Virus record (IMG/VR): IMGVR_UViG_3300029319_000232
Location: 1-33,604 of that record
Source of the DNA: a virus
Reading direction: 5' to 3' (one strand)
Length of the DNA: 33,604 bases
Program-made: the position numbers and the translations under genes
The notes under the pieces: generated by a model
Seen by the model: only the letters and a program-made list of their open reading frames with translations
Told to the model about the DNA's origin: nothing
The model's database searches: none
Shown here: piece by piece, positions 9,501 through 15,981 of the stretch
Numbering within the stretch: position 1 is the stretch's first letter
Layout: each line of letters starts with the position of its first letter

Positions 9501-11967
9501 ATTTAAGGACAGAGGTTCTGGTATGTCTGACAGAGAAGCAGATGCCATATTGAACTGGTTTAGAAACCAGGAGAGAGAACTAGAAAACTTAAACGACATA
9601 CGCACAAAGATACAAAGAGTAATAGACGATACCAACGAAGTGAGAAGAAACTCTGGTCTACAGGCTATGTTCTTACGAGGGTCAAACTGGACGAACTATA
9701 TACCTTTGAGAGGTGCTTTCGATCCAGAAGATGAGACCGTTGACTTTAACAATGCAGGTCAGCGTAAAGCCCCACTGTTTGGTAGTAAAGGTAGAGAAGA
9801 CCCTGTAGTCAAAGGCAGAATAGATTATGCTCCTAATCTAATTGTAAACGCATTAACACAGAACGCTAACTCCATCATGAGGGCGGCTCAGAATAACGTG
9901 GGTCGTGTGGTGTTGGACATGATCAGAGAAGACCCTGTGATGCTTCAAGAGTTTGCAACCATACAGGACACAGTGCCAGAAAGAATGTTTGTGGATGCAC
10001 GAACAGGGGTTCTAAGCAAGAGACCTGCCACAAGGGATGATGTTGCTAAAGACAAGCACATATTAATTGTAAAAGAAAACGGCAACGAAGTTGTCATACG
10101 GTTTAACAGTGCTGTGGTTGCAGGGGCGTTTAGAGGTGATACTGGTGCAGGAGATGCGGCAAGCAACTCTTACTTGATGATGGCTAACAAGTTCAACAGA
10201 TATTTGTCTAGTATTAACACCACGTTTAACCCAGAATTTATTATTCCTAACTTTGTCCGTGACGTACAAACAGCAGCGGTTAACATTGATCAGTACGAGG
10301 GTGAAAGACTAAAGACACTAGTGGTAAAAAGGTCACCTGCTATGGCTAGAGGTATATATAGAGCCGTACAGAAGAACGATATGTCCTCACCAGAAGCCCA
10401 GATGTACGAAGCTTTTGTAAAAGCAGGTGGTAAGAACGTAACCAACCAGATGACTACACTTGGTGATCAGGTTGCTGATATACAAAACACCTTGAATGCC
10501 ATATCCGAAGGCGGAGCTAGAGGTGGGTTAGCCAAAATGAAAGATAATTTTGTAGGTAAAAAGGTTGGCTCTTTAATAAACTGGATAGAGAATACCAACA
10601 CTGCTATGGAAAACGCAGTTCGTGTATCCACATTTGAAGCTTTGTTAAACACAGGTCGATACACAGAGCAACAGGCAGCCCTAGCCGCTAGAGAGATTAC
10701 AGTGAACTTTGCTAGAGGTGGTGAGTATAAAACATTCCTAAACTCTCTGTATCTGTTCTTCAACGCATCATTACAGGGAACATTTGCCCTAGCAGAAGCC
10801 GCTACAAGATCAAAGAATGTAAGACGTTTGTGGGTGGGCATAGTCGTAGCAGGTATATTGTCTGATCAAATCAATGCATTCTTTTCTGATGAAGATGAAG
10901 ATGGCATACTAATCTACGACAAAACAACAGACTTTACATTAGAGCATAATTTTCTCATACCTAATTTAGCAGGCAAGGCTATGGATGCTGTAAGAGATGA
11001 AGAGGATAATGTCCTCCAGAAAAACTCTTTCTCTATCCCACTGCCCTACGGAATAAACTTAGCGTTCAATGTGGGTCGTTCTCTCAGCAGAAGAATGAGA
11101 GGGGCATACACTCCTGCACAGGCAACAAGCTCTATAATGTCCACGACATTTGAAGCTCTTAATCCTTTAGGTGGTTCCGAAAGCATTGCTAATATGGCAG
11201 CTCCTACGATTGGTGATCCATTAGTTAGTCTTTGGCAAAACATAAACTACGATAAAACACCCATAACAAAACAAGTATCGCAGTTTGCGGTGGGTACGCC
11301 AGATAGTCAGACATATTGGAATAGTGCAAGTCCTATGTCTATAAGCATCGCTCAGTTTTTAAACAGAGCATTAGGTGGGAACGAAGTAAAGAGCGGAATG
11401 ATAGATGTCAGTCCAGATACGTTGGACTTCTTGTTCAACTATTTTACAGGTGGTGCAGGTATGTTTGTCCAAAGGACAGCCACATTTGGATATGACTTGT
11501 CTACAGGAAATGTCTTTGAAGCATTTGAAGATGGTCTCACGGGAGAAGCGGTTAGGGAACAGATTAGGAAAACACCAATACTTAGAAAAGCTATTACGTC
11601 CGTATCAGAAAGAGAAGATACAGGTAAGTTTATACAGAAAAGAAACGTCATATTCGGTGCGAAGAAAGAACTAAAAGAAGCCATAGCCACTAGAGATATG
11701 GACGAGATTAGAAGAGTTAGAAATAAGTTTCCTAAAGAGTTAAGGATATATGGAATAATCAGAGCCATAAACACGAAGAGACAGAAGCTTACATCACTCA
11801 GAAACAAACTGATCAGAGCAGAGAAGACAGCGAAGAACAAAGATGTATACGAAGCTAGGATAAAGAGACTAGATAAGCAGATACAGGCTTTGATAGGTAG
11901 AGGTAATTCTCTAATGAAAAATATCGAACTCGACTTCTTTACAGAGTATGGCTTAACAGGGTATTGA
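556..11967 (+). CDS. Giant polyvalent virion-type protein (3803 aa)
   Basis: A single uninterrupted frame fills a third of the window. Features in order: a Gly/Ala-rich hydrophobic stretch at about 130-180 (possible membrane insertion); charged coiled coil at about 720-795; HEVLH zincin motif at 912-916; a segment at about 1150-1225 ending in SGGNSRLAAL (1206-1215) that resembles ParB-like folds; the QSDW motif at 1715-1718, followed by an AW...K helix and FDYVTFPDGE from 1883, a pairing recurrent in polyvalent proteins; GWYD at 2278-2281 with a downstream AVTSNG/NF signature; an AETYLYALHAKERN...GSGMSD block near 2956-2995; NPEFIIPNFVRD at 3225-3236, as in the LPD38-type domain; a C-terminal coiled coil after about 3690. 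Family knowledge: such proteins are packaged in virions and injected with the DNA to protect or process it. The exact activities here are inferred from motifs; only the zincin motif is a clear catalytic signature. The gene may also supply the T7-like internal core function. Confidence 0.85.
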   Translation: MPLKLIRSPVTGEYYPVNIAGDTPTPEERERIRQYLLMKEREVPAVQEEIQKNYAPKSGFGALGVGVDQAKHLGLSFLQGVNRMVGDDEDADEYQEMLNKLGRKIRQESAGLQKFKEIDSIGDAARFAGETILQTIPSTAVALTGAAAGVATLPFSGTVLGVGVSGALGGAAASLPLFMGGNREAQKESLRRQGKPVEVDEGAAFFTALPQALLESWGTIFITSIKKAGLKVNPKAFESGGLFTRLVDKATGTAPRRIGGAIGTGAIAESVTEVGQLLLERQQAGMSIDFNNPEVLDQVIEAAVAGGLVGGVFKGGVTGVSEFSERKKKADKQTELNNDLEEEYRQNVETQKNAQQSFTNNPALLMAAEGSPITDGLTKAGDVLASETREPRPVRPEELTAKQISVIRNERTKRGVSLDETQFPITLEEIRATLGPREARRLASKQGIPVKDINTATVNKFSYDQYKKVLESIRKNKDRDFSEDKINKIIQKTTGFKSGELTQAIRNELVGRGHLRATQDRAYRMETGMSIPVGEVEFQKAREFTEGRLAKESKQLDDRIIEAEKQLETGQVEGRKERGKKRFTMPTLAQQLQDKIELANKLDTMKDNVTESVIPAINKLIKPYIANKTVKPFKTPLDVFKGINTILGSATSNNSRGVPYGLRKEIRDLQEEVARTERGIEADKQSHMFLQTSDFSVDNVKFGMRGSDQANDPEMLFRRQQQKEDQLEKKENELNEQQSIEREQKKAIKQKASVARTLEEQEKYEAQVDKVKGIQEEVQKLRRDIKELEDIRRKPTASVTQNQGQNQSNQMNATASLGAKNPFVNEYQQNLNEVGDRLRSYLKDDLKLNPDRVELITKNYIQKDGFVFGQEQRAGHNKRAITLAMQLFDRDTIADPAKQDMILDRIKGTLNHEVLHSLRALGLFTEQEFQTLVKAANTRKKVLWREGKVVERQYTYLDRVKRIYRRDRFPDMGEKAFNDMVQEEAVADLFQDAMDGKLKLGGVQKTLLQRIIDFFKAIYKANIDNEFDDISQIIEDVKSGKIGMRKPQELSSDDQVRFSLGEDTYEKAKRQGISAEELDVYSRVEGANANKNITSLVFGMRQMTGGENFGINPVGFSQRVDINNPSNNYLRTVIVPMAEAKKILNFYQYSPTDLKAYDNNDINSLVEGIRDNDVKISPMPIRVAPSEDGKSIAKINHARFVFDKASGGNSRLAALDRLGYKHVVMDLFLDKDYARTLDKTNNEIEEPDRQKINKANNLVVKGFSDPGDILTPENIEGAVFSINGNNYVSEQRVKNLSPLGFVSKAQKEIELMPQTKGTGDQFLGYLRKKDVKEQELYWTGVQSYLEDNKEVTKDELVALIRANRIDVREVEMTARGDASQKTFPINYPEYKNLLKTKVEDQDRLADEIITFSNTGSFLDGSGAKFMLEYYSKPSEAGAYRLARGDLITRNAIQSFGTPHFAESIKMDSLVRSSSLKKTIAYEIIIIENMNNYPDQPYYSFDFDENASNTTLEQTGGAYTESNDVIEGGLGKSEQRNKKAYLMRYNTLEDIKNQSFDIQDLERDAIVKLESTGQDRDTDKDLIEDITEEAKNHSIYKAEDFGDLSERENLIRKNKLDNEKIAKENVQIKRFNDKVDQEIARIEESNRSLDPASYEENTFKGGTNFRVIEIELPSEIFPDIKVKPAHFQGKRQLVFALVKERIYPDGKRVLYVDQLQSDWGQRGRESGFVDAVTNKEVDAFKKNIDIFYKGLLNALDDADVSSINTASNLNIEDQIIRKKTAINKFRKEALEQIERSRRRYTGRVYREGIDADTKFRTAHNLFSRMQRSLEVSDVEKAASHDITGGFLATNMPDSSKKAYEEVRTSKLLQKGVYPDAPFISNTKAWSELMVKRLLKKASDEGFDYVTFPDGELVQNLVGMRNEGKDYYDNQLKNYVKGIVNPIDKDAYIGTYQDAVIKLLGKAGKELPLRSRELLGVLQTKEARQTASELDRLGFELAKQELTKTEGFKRALLFDTAAVQQGNPSVQRGNIPDEFGAKLLSKLPMKEQLEFKQFQDAQKTTWLQHVKTRGGFSPVEEQGFLFQKKYYDTYFDQDGNFKSNEELGLRFGVEDQGLNVPTPSGGADDVLATVNNIASADHIALSKGYTVRLTPKLKVTLNQGQLSFSLGYTPEGDNVTGIDKTLMERVISTLTENQYLISSLPELEDDPKGDPTLNFRNLIPSTGRRNVPVVMRDYLTHRQNRAGDFRINLDDVTDADKDNISTIMAAEAEVALARDGNAIGWYDAKFRAAKSLIGLIRPEILNNPEHDAVFDYALAVTSNGIAVNQNFDYALRQYDYWVENGKFEEVGYGQSAKAMEAHFALYNTLTDLMKSGDYKRPKRLDNYPPEAIGVDIEHFLDRDIKIRDLINDPVLSGIAERSGVSLSSLGSQEKKDTVVKMSTIIGSKIGGGFYQNLRGNYDPLTMDKWWMRFFNRITGNPFKVPQDKTQLKNYNDFLQEITVNKANLKPIEKQLLKQARNMIGNVPLRRDMTARTNQRMDQRVIDLAIEYSILRNAYYNRMSDGAIEGFPDGVVGKGPNKTTPEENILIRSTNRDRYDLNQKPQSVLLADSIKRNFKDFPADSPRSATDRELMRETTEMAIKKLEQRGVVARGALTNSDFQALMWFHEKELMDKLGAKLGSGEQNDFVDSAIQALRERGIDDDTIKETLPIAERGRIVGAGDAERRVAEPSEGSIAARQQLATFKSVKEKNDITRKQAEDIKKELDQDRQKYYSLGYIPEERERDRANFESTLRANVQDFQHKWNYSASSDFVAKILGGIKIGQSFQLGYSDEKAKALSDLFIRKFQDRMIPVSRMVDELQEKGFKLTDALNPIMQARLSQGKANEEIRDKRETIHKDVVEAVAKLNFTDADFEQLKSVSNAATDPDQGGEGYIEVVMKDFMPSFWRRMLFGTPSKKLVMAETYLYALHAKERNNYVREIDVNNINQFKDRGSGMSDREADAILNWFRNQERELENLNDIRTKIQRVIDDTNEVRRNSGLQAMFLRGSNWTNYIPLRGAFDPEDETVDFNNAGQRKAPLFGSKGREDPVVKGRIDYAPNLIVNALTQNANSIMRAAQNNVGRVVLDMIREDPVMLQEFATIQDTVPERMFVDARTGVLSKRPATRDDVAKDKHILIVKENGNEVVIRFNSAVVAGAFRGDTGAGDAASNSYLMMANKFNRYLSSINTTFNPEFIIPNFVRDVQTAAVNIDQYEGERLKTLVVKRSPAMARGIYRAVQKNDMSSPEAQMYEAFVKAGGKNVTNQMTTLGDQVADIQNTLNAISEGGARGGLAKMKDNFVGKKVGSLINWIENTNTAMENAVRVSTFEALLNTGRYTEQQAALAAREITVNFARGGEYKTFLNSLYLFFNASLQGTFALAEAATRSKNVRRLWVGIVVAGILSDQINAFFSDEDEDGILIYDKTTDFTLEHNFLIPNLAGKAMDAVRDEEDNVLQKNSFSIPLPYGINLAFNVGRSLSRRMRGAYTPAQATSSIMSTTFEALNPLGGSESIANMAAPTIGDPLVSLWQNINYDKTPITKQVSQFAVGTPDSQTYWNSASPMSISIAQFLNRALGGNEVKSGMIDVSPDTLDFLFNYFTGGAGMFVQRTATFGYDLSTGNVFEAFEDGLTGEAVREQIRKTPILRKAITSVSEREDTGKFIQKRNVIFGAKKELKEAIATRDMDEIRRVRNKFPKELRIYGIIRAINTKRQKLTSLRNKLIRAEKTAKNKDVYEARIKRLDKQIQALIGRGNSLMKNIELDFFTEYGLTGY
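6799..6820. repeat. Dispersed 22-bp palindrome, intragenic copy
   Basis: AAAAAGTAC, TATG, ATACTTATT: two mismatches from the consensus arms. It lies within the giant gene, where it encodes part of a KKYYDTY stretch. It is one of ten copies in the window and could have arisen partly by chance in coding sequence. Confidence 0.5.
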
Positions 11968-11990
11968 TATGCTTGATATGATTGATATAT
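11964..11990. repeat. Three tandem 9-bp repeats at the end of the giant gene
   Basis: TTGATATGC, TTGATATGA and TTGATATAT follow one another. The first contains the TGA stop of the giant gene, and the last forms the palindrome TTGATATATCAA with the next bases. The array directly abuts a copy of the dispersed 22-bp palindrome. The function is unknown; it lies at the convergent junction between the giant gene and the leftward operon. Confidence 0.7.
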
Positions 11991-11991
11991 C

Positions 11992-12013
11992 AAAAAGTAT
12001 TATGGTACTTTCT
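11992..12013. repeat. Dispersed 22-bp palindrome at a convergent junction
   Basis: AAAAAGTAT, TATG, GTACTTTCT. It overlaps the stop codon of the leftward 68-aa gene and lies 25 bp after the stop of the giant gene, so it sits exactly between two converging transcription units. Confidence 0.75.
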
Positions 12014-12206
12014 TTGTTTTTGGATAACAAATAGTGTGTTGTTTGCGTAATTCTTTTTTCATATCTGCAATAGCATCAATTAAGTAATCAATTTTCATAA
12101 CAACAGGCAAGTCATCATACAACTCAGTAAACTCAGCTTTTAGTTCTTCTGAGTCCATATCGTATTTGTGTTTAATTAAAACTGATTTATTTTTCATTCT
12201 AGTCAT
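12000..12206 (-). CDS. Small hypothetical protein (68 aa), last gene of the leftward operon
   Basis: This is a charged, mostly helical protein with an acidic middle and a basic C-terminus (KTKK). I recognise no family. Its ATG overlaps the methyltransferase stop as ATGA (12203-12206), which supports translation by coupling and a real gene. A second Met at residue 4 is an alternative start. The last codons lie in the dispersed palindrome. It could be a small accessory protein of the methyltransferase, but only the gene order suggests this. Confidence 0.65.
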   Translation of the reverse strand: MTRMKNKSVLIKHKYDMDSEELKAEFTELYDDLPVVMKIDYLIDAIADMKKELRKQHTICYPKTKKVP

Positions 12207-13279
12207 TTTACATTAACCTTTGTAAAGAGAGGTGTCTCACCCATAAGTCTGTCTTCAGCTATCTCAACATAGTCTTTATTAAGTTCTATAATAGTAGCGT
12301 TCCTATTTAATCTGTCTGCCACCAACCCTGTGGTTCCCGATCCGCCAAAGGGGTCAAGAACGTGTCCGTCCTTTGGACAGCCTGCCTTGATACAGGGTTC
12401 TATTAGATCAGTAGGGAACACAGCAAAGTGTGCTTCTTTGTATGGTCTTGTATTTATTGTCCAGACAGACCGTTTGTTTCTGGTGTCATACATTTTATTA
12501 TCGCCACCAAAATTATTTTGCTCGTACCTGTTTGTTGAACCACCTCTCATAACATCCTTGTATGTGGCTTCTTCCTGTATAGCCTCATGGTCAAAGTAGT
12601 AATGTGAGTTCTTGCTCAATAGAAAGATATACTCATGTGCTTTAGTGCATCTATCTTTTACTGATTCGGGCATAGGGTTTGGCTTATGCCATATTATATC
12701 CTGCCGTAGATACCATCCGTCTTCCTGTAGAGCGAATGCCACTCGCCAAGGTATGCCCATCAAATCTTTCTCTTTTAGTCCTTGTATCTTGTTTGCCCTG
12801 TTCGGACTCACCTCTGGCTGATCATGTTTGTCTTTATGGAGTGTTTGCTTAACATTTAACCCATCTGCACGATAGTTGTGATATGTGTCGCCCAAATTTA
12901 GCCATACAGTGCCGTCTTCTTTTAGGGTATCTCTTACTCCACGGAACACCTCTACAAGCCGTCTGACGTAATCCTGGGGGGTCAATTCTAAGCCAATTTG
13001 CGAATCTTGACGCTCTGCACCGCATATTGGACACTTTTGCCTGTAAATGGCATCTCCTACTACATCTCCGTGGTCATACATATTTGCATGACCTGTAGCT
13101 GTATCTTTGGATATCTTGGTTAGTCTTTTGTGAGGACAGTTTGGGTCACCACCCACCCACGTTCCTGTATTGTAGTCACGGAGTCCGTAGTAGGGCGGTG
13201 AAGTAACAACAGTATCAAAGTGATTCTTTGGTAATGTCTTTAGAACCTCTAGGCAATCACCTATCTTTATGTTGATCAT
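12203..13279 (-). CDS. Site-specific DNA methyltransferase, beta class (N6-adenine or N4-cytosine)
   Basis: It transfers a methyl group from S-adenosylmethionine to an exocyclic amine of A or C in DNA. The catalytic motif TSPPY is at 26-30 and the AdoMet-binding motif DPFGGSGTTG at 309-318. This order (motif IV before motif I) is that of the beta class. Residues 48-86 carry CPH and CPIC, an inserted zinc-ribbon-like element that may help read the target. The 358-aa length is normal. No restriction endonuclease is adjacent, so it looks like an orphan phage enzyme, which usually protects phage DNA from host restriction or regulates transcription. Its first 23 bases overlap the preceding gene. 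The target sequence cannot be read from the protein. Confidence 0.92.
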   Translation of the reverse strand: MINIKIGDCLEVLKTLPKNHFDTVVTSPPYYGLRDYNTGTWVGGDPNCPHKRLTKISKDTATGHANMYDHGDVVGDAIYRQKCPICGAERQDSQIGLELTPQDYVRRLVEVFRGVRDTLKEDGTVWLNLGDTYHNYRADGLNVKQTLHKDKHDQPEVSPNRANKIQGLKEKDLMGIPWRVAFALQEDGWYLRQDIIWHKPNPMPESVKDRCTKAHEYIFLLSKNSHYYFDHEAIQEEATYKDVMRGGSTNRYEQNNFGGDNKMYDTRNKRSVWTINTRPYKEAHFAVFPTDLIEPCIKAGCPKDGHVLDPFGGSGTTGLVADRLNRNATIIELNKDYVEIAEDRLMGETPLFTKVNVK

Positions 13280-13745
13280 TCTTTATTTCCCAAGCTGCTT
13301 TTCTTATCTTTTTGAACTTTGTTTGTGCCAACGTGTCAGTGGCTAATTCTTTTCTTGATTGTATATGTAAAAATCGTTTTAGAAATCTTGTACAAAGTTC
13401 TTCACTATTAATACCCTCTGACATTAAATGATAATCATGTGCATAGAAGTTTGACTCATCTATTGCGTCCATCAATGCTTCCCAAAACTCTGGCTCTTTA
13501 CAGGACATAATGGCACTCTTAACAAGACGTTGACCCTCTAGTTCGGTTGGTTTTATGTCTACCTCTTCATGCTCGTTTATCCTAACCATAGCTACACCAT
13601 ATCTAGAACCCACCCAATCTCTGAGCAATCCGTCTGGAACATCATCAGGGTGTATGCACAAGCGTAAATTAAAACCATTCTTATCTTTGTTCATTGATAC
13701 CTGCACAGCTTCAAACTGATACGCTACATCTTTTACATTAGTCAT
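13257..13745 (-). CDS. Conserved phage protein of unknown function (162 aa)
   Basis: I chose the ATG at 13745 rather than the longer upstream frame because GGGGAG lies about 8 bases before it and it overlaps the preceding stop by 8 bases. The protein has a recognisable core around residues 25-60, IHPDDVPDGLLRDWVGSRYGVAMV, here split as IHPDDVPDGLL and RDWVGSRYGVAMV, resembling a family I recall from marine phages without a known function. The C-terminus is basic. It is embedded in the recombination operon between the HNH/81-aa genes and the methyltransferase, so a role in DNA metabolism is plausible but not shown. Confidence 0.75.
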   Translation of the reverse strand: MTNVKDVAYQFEAVQVSMNKDKNGFNLRLCIHPDDVPDGLLRDWVGSRYGVAMVRINEHEEVDIKPTELEGQRLVKSAIMSCKEPEFWEALMDAIDESNFYAHDYHLMSEGINSEELCTRFLKRFLHIQSRKELATDTLAQTKFKKIRKAAWEIKNDQHKDR

Positions 13746-13983
13746 TTGCTTTCTCCCCAGAAGGTGTGGCTTTGATTGCACTAACATTCTTAACTTCATA
13801 CGCTATCTTATTCATCTTATCGTATCTTTTGCTTGCAACATTTAACTCTCTATCTCTTGCCATCTCTTTGGCTTCAAGTTTGTTCCTTGCTCTGATTCGT
13901 CTTGTTCTTCGATATACAACTTCGACAACGACATCAAACGACATCGCTCTAAGATAATCAGTTGTTCCTCTGTCTAGTTTCAT
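13738..13983 (-). CDS. Small basic hypothetical protein (81 aa)
   Basis: The start at 13983 is preferred over an upstream in-frame start because GGAG stands 9 bases before this ATG and the ORF then overlaps the HNH gene by 26 bases, as is usual in this operon. It has an Arg-rich middle (YRRTRRIRARNK) that may bind nucleic acid, then a helical segment. No family is recognised. Its stop overlaps the next start by 8 bases. Confidence 0.65.
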   Translation of the reverse strand: MKLDRGTTDYLRAMSFDVVVEVVYRRTRRIRARNKLEAKEMARDRELNVASKRYDKMNKIAYEVKNVSAIKATPSGEKAND

Positions 13984-14239
13984 TGTACTTTCTCCAATTT
14001 TCTTCTGCCCATTCGATTGGGTCAACTCCTTGGAATATCCACCATCGCTTCTCGTTACCGTCATGATGTATTTCCATATGGTGGGTATGGCAGATAGGCA
14101 CTACCCAATTGTCGCCCACTTTCAATGCAACACCTCTAGGTTCTGCATACATAATGTGATGAGCCTCACTCTCTCTTCCACAGATCAAGCAAGGCTCTTT
14201 TCTAACTAAGGATAAATATTTTTTATCCCTTATCTTCAA
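13958..14239 (-). CDS. HNH endonuclease, Ref/DUF968-like (93 aa)
   Basis: This is a metal-dependent nuclease of the HNH fold. CLIC at 17-20 and CHTHH near 50-54 supply the zinc ligands; AHHI (26-29) and HHMEIHHDG supply the HNH catalytic core. The pattern, with W-rich C-terminal helix, resembles the recombination-associated Ref/DUF968 group. The start is TTG at 14239, which overlaps the upstream TGA as TTGA; no ATG precedes the first cysteine pair, so a TTG start with translational coupling is the best reading. Its place next to ERF and a possible ssDNA-binding protein fits a role in resolving or trimming recombination intermediates. Confidence 0.85.
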   Translation of the reverse strand: MKIRDKKYLSLVRKEPCLICGRESEAHHIMYAEPRGVALKVGDNWVVPICHTHHMEIHHDGNEKRWWIFQGVDPIEWAEENWRKYNETRQRNN

Positions 14240-14580
14240 GACAACAAGTCATCCAGAGTTGTTGTTTGTTGTGCAGGTTTACTTGGGATAGGCTGTTCGC
14301 CATCTTTCCTATCCTTGTGAACACTCGCCCTAACCGTGATGTACTTCTGCTGTTTAGAGCCATCATCCCTTGGCTTGCTGAGATTAACCCACCCTGCAAT
14401 GCTGATCTTAGGCTTTGGGTCATCATTGCTGTGTATGTTATCTTTGTATAAAAGATATTGCTTGTGGATGTTCTCACACAAATCTAAGGGAAGTTCTAAG
14501 TCACCAATCATATCTGGTTGACCGTCTTTCTGCTTAAACCTGTTTGAGTTTAAGATACCATTGAAATAGATTTTATTCAT
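14236..14580 (-). CDS. Possible ssDNA-binding protein (114 aa)
   Basis: The N-terminal two thirds look beta-rich (FNGILN, ISIAGWVNLS, YITVRASVH), compatible with an OB fold. The C-terminus is a flexible Pro/Gln/Thr stretch ending in TLDDLLS, an acidic tip like that of SSB proteins. The gene follows ERF directly, sharing TAATG at the junction, where phages often place their SSB. I cannot confirm the family from sequence alone; a structural role in the same recombination complex is the alternative. Confidence 0.6.
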   Translation of the reverse strand: MNKIYFNGILNSNRFKQKDGQPDMIGDLELPLDLCENIHKQYLLYKDNIHSNDDPKPKISIAGWVNLSKPRDDGSKQQKYITVRASVHKDRKDGEQPIPSKPAQQTTTLDDLLS

Positions 14581-15308
14581 TAGCTTGCTCCTTGTAAGTT
14601 ATCTAATTTGGTTTTGGTTTCTTGTTTAAATTTAGCCATCAAATCTGCATCGTCTTTAAATGTGTTTATGGCTTCTTGGTTTACCGAAATAAACTCCTTT
14701 AGATGGTTCACAGACCCTTGATCTTGCATGAAGTGTTTTAGTATTCTAAACACCGCTTGCGGATGGGTCTCACCCTCATTCTTCTTTACTTCGTTATTCT
14801 TACCAGACAATTCTTTCACCACAGTTTTAATCTCTTCCTGTTTGCTGCCTGGCGGCGGAGTAGTTGTATTTTGTACCATAGTACTTTTTGGTTCTACCGT
14901 AGTAGAATTACCATCGTCATCTGTTTCTGGATCACATTCTAGGTTCAACATGGATTGAAGTAGATATCTTCTCATGTAGGTGATGCCACTACCGATTGCT
15001 TGGCTACCCTTTTTCGTATCGTCAAGACAGCTAACTTTACTTTCTAGTTTCTCACCAGAGGGCAGGTGGTACAGGGTACAAACCAATATGTTTTCTATTC
15101 TGTCACTCATATTCACCACCTCTGTGGTAAAAGATATGTGTATACCATTCTCCTCTAGAGGTTTCTTGCAAGAGTCAAACACATCCATAAGAGTGGAGTA
15201 TTTGCTTGAGAATGCAGGATTTTTACCAGACTTCTTTAGTTCTGAGAAACCCTCTCCTCTTGCTTTCTCTATCGCTTCAAATATTTTTTCTTTAAGTGGC
15301 TCAACCAT
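14580..15308 (-). CDS. erf: ERF-family single-strand annealing protein (242 aa)
   Basis: It anneals complementary single strands during phage recombination and genome circularisation. The ERF signature is visible: KSGKNPAFSSKYSTL near 26-40, and GSGITYMRRYLLQSMLNLE near 107-125, followed by DPETDDDGN. The C-terminal half is a low-complexity linker (KSTMVQNTTTPPPG) and a helical tail. The start at 15308 is preceded by GGAAAAG and overlaps the upstream gene. Partners in the operon are the PD-(D/E)XK nuclease, the HNH nuclease and the possible SSB, a typical exonuclease-recombinase arrangement. One copy of the dispersed palindrome is embedded in the linker. Confidence 0.9.
   Translation of the reverse strand: MVEPLKEKIFEAIEKARGEGFSELKKSGKNPAFSSKYSTLMDVFDSCKKPLEENGIHISFTTEVVNMSDRIENILVCTLYHLPSGEKLESKVSCLDDTKKGSQAIGSGITYMRRYLLQSMLNLECDPETDDDGNSTTVEPKSTMVQNTTTPPPGSKQEEIKTVVKELSGKNNEVKKNEGETHPQAVFRILKHFMQDQGSVNHLKEFISVNQEAINTFKDDADLMAKFKQETKTKLDNLQGAS
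14868..14889. repeat. Dispersed 22-bp palindrome, inside erf
   Basis: ATTTTGTAC, CATA, GTACTTTTT: one perfect arm; the other keeps only GTAC of the inner core. It encodes the KSTMVQN linker between the ERF core and the C-terminal tail, where amino-acid constraint is probably weak. Confidence 0.6.
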
Positions 15309-15486
15309 TTTCTTTTCCTTTCATGTATGATTCAAATATCGAGTCTATTACTGCTTTGTATTGGCTCTGTGTTGTGAACTGAGAAATCATTAATTCACCT
15401 ACCAATTTCTGAAGATGCTTCACATCTTTCTGACTTATATTCCACATTATCTTATCGCTATAAGGGAATGTTTTTTTCTCATTCAT
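15301..15486 (-). CDS. Small hypothetical protein (61 aa)
   Basis: The start at 15486 is chosen because GGAGAG lies 6 bases upstream and the upstream in-frame extension would be entirely inside the preceding gene. The protein is helical and soluble, beginning MNEKKTFPYSDKIMW. No family is recognised. It overlaps erf by 8 bases and the upstream gene by 8 bases, so it is co-translated with the recombination set. Confidence 0.65.
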   Translation of the reverse strand: MNEKKTFPYSDKIMWNISQKDVKHLQKLVGELMISQFTTQSQYKAVIDSIFESYMKGKENG

Positions 15487-15787
15487 GATTCTCTCCATAT
15501 ATAGTTTTGGTTTTAAAAAACCCCTTATGTTGGGGGTATCTATGCATGAAGTACCTTGCATACATAGAAATAAAATCGTTACTAATCTTAAATGGGTTGC
15601 CGTAAGTTACCACGCTAGTCTCCCATCGTACTCTATTTATAATCATCCACGCTGACATCTTCTTGTGACCTCTCTTGATTGCATGGAAAGTAAACTTGTC
15701 AAACAACTCGCATACCTCTGGATTTTTTAAATGCCATGCCCACCACTTTTCTTTGAGGTGTTCGTAATGATTGAAATATTCGGTCAT
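15479..15787 (-). CDS. Conserved phage protein of unknown function (102 aa)
   Basis: It resembles a phage family I recall, with aromatic-rich pattern WWAWHLKNPEV, then a SAWMIINRVRWET segment, FKISNDF, and a C-terminal RYFMHRYPQHKGFF. The function of that family is unknown to me. The many Trp, Tyr, His and Arg residues suggest a compact nucleic-acid-associated fold, which is inference. Its ATG overlaps the upstream stop as ATGA. Confidence 0.8.
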   Translation of the reverse strand: MTEYFNHYEHLKEKWWAWHLKNPEVCELFDKFTFHAIKRGHKKMSAWMIINRVRWETSVVTYGNPFKISNDFISMYARYFMHRYPQHKGFFKTKTIYGENHE

Positions 15788-15981
15788 CGCTTTCTGCCCT
15801 TATTGTTAAAAAGGTCTGGTTTTATAAAACTTTTGCTCATGTCTTCATGTATTTCTTTCATGATCTTTGCCTTACGCTTTCCTATCGCAGAAAGTTTCTG
15901 ACTTTTCTTCTGCTCTGGTGTGATTGGCTTTAGCTTTAATGCATCCCAATCTATGTAAACTGACTTCTTTTTATCGTTCAT
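15784..15981 (-). CDS. Small basic hypothetical protein (65 aa)
   Basis: It is Lys-rich throughout, with no cysteine and no membrane segment. The N-terminus reads MNDKKKSVYIDWDALKLKP; the rest is helical and ends NNKGRKR. No family is recognised. ATGA overlaps at both ends tie it to the operon. Confidence 0.65.
   Translation of the reverse strand: MNDKKKSVYIDWDALKLKPITPEQKKSQKLSAIGKRKAKIMKEIHEDMSKSFIKPDLFNNKGRKR

Noticed and set aside
11439-11993. 184-aa minus-strand ORF opposite the end of the giant gene
   Set aside because: Shadow of a charged coiled-coil region; the composition (Ser/Leu/Phe) and lack of a ribosome binding site argue against a gene.
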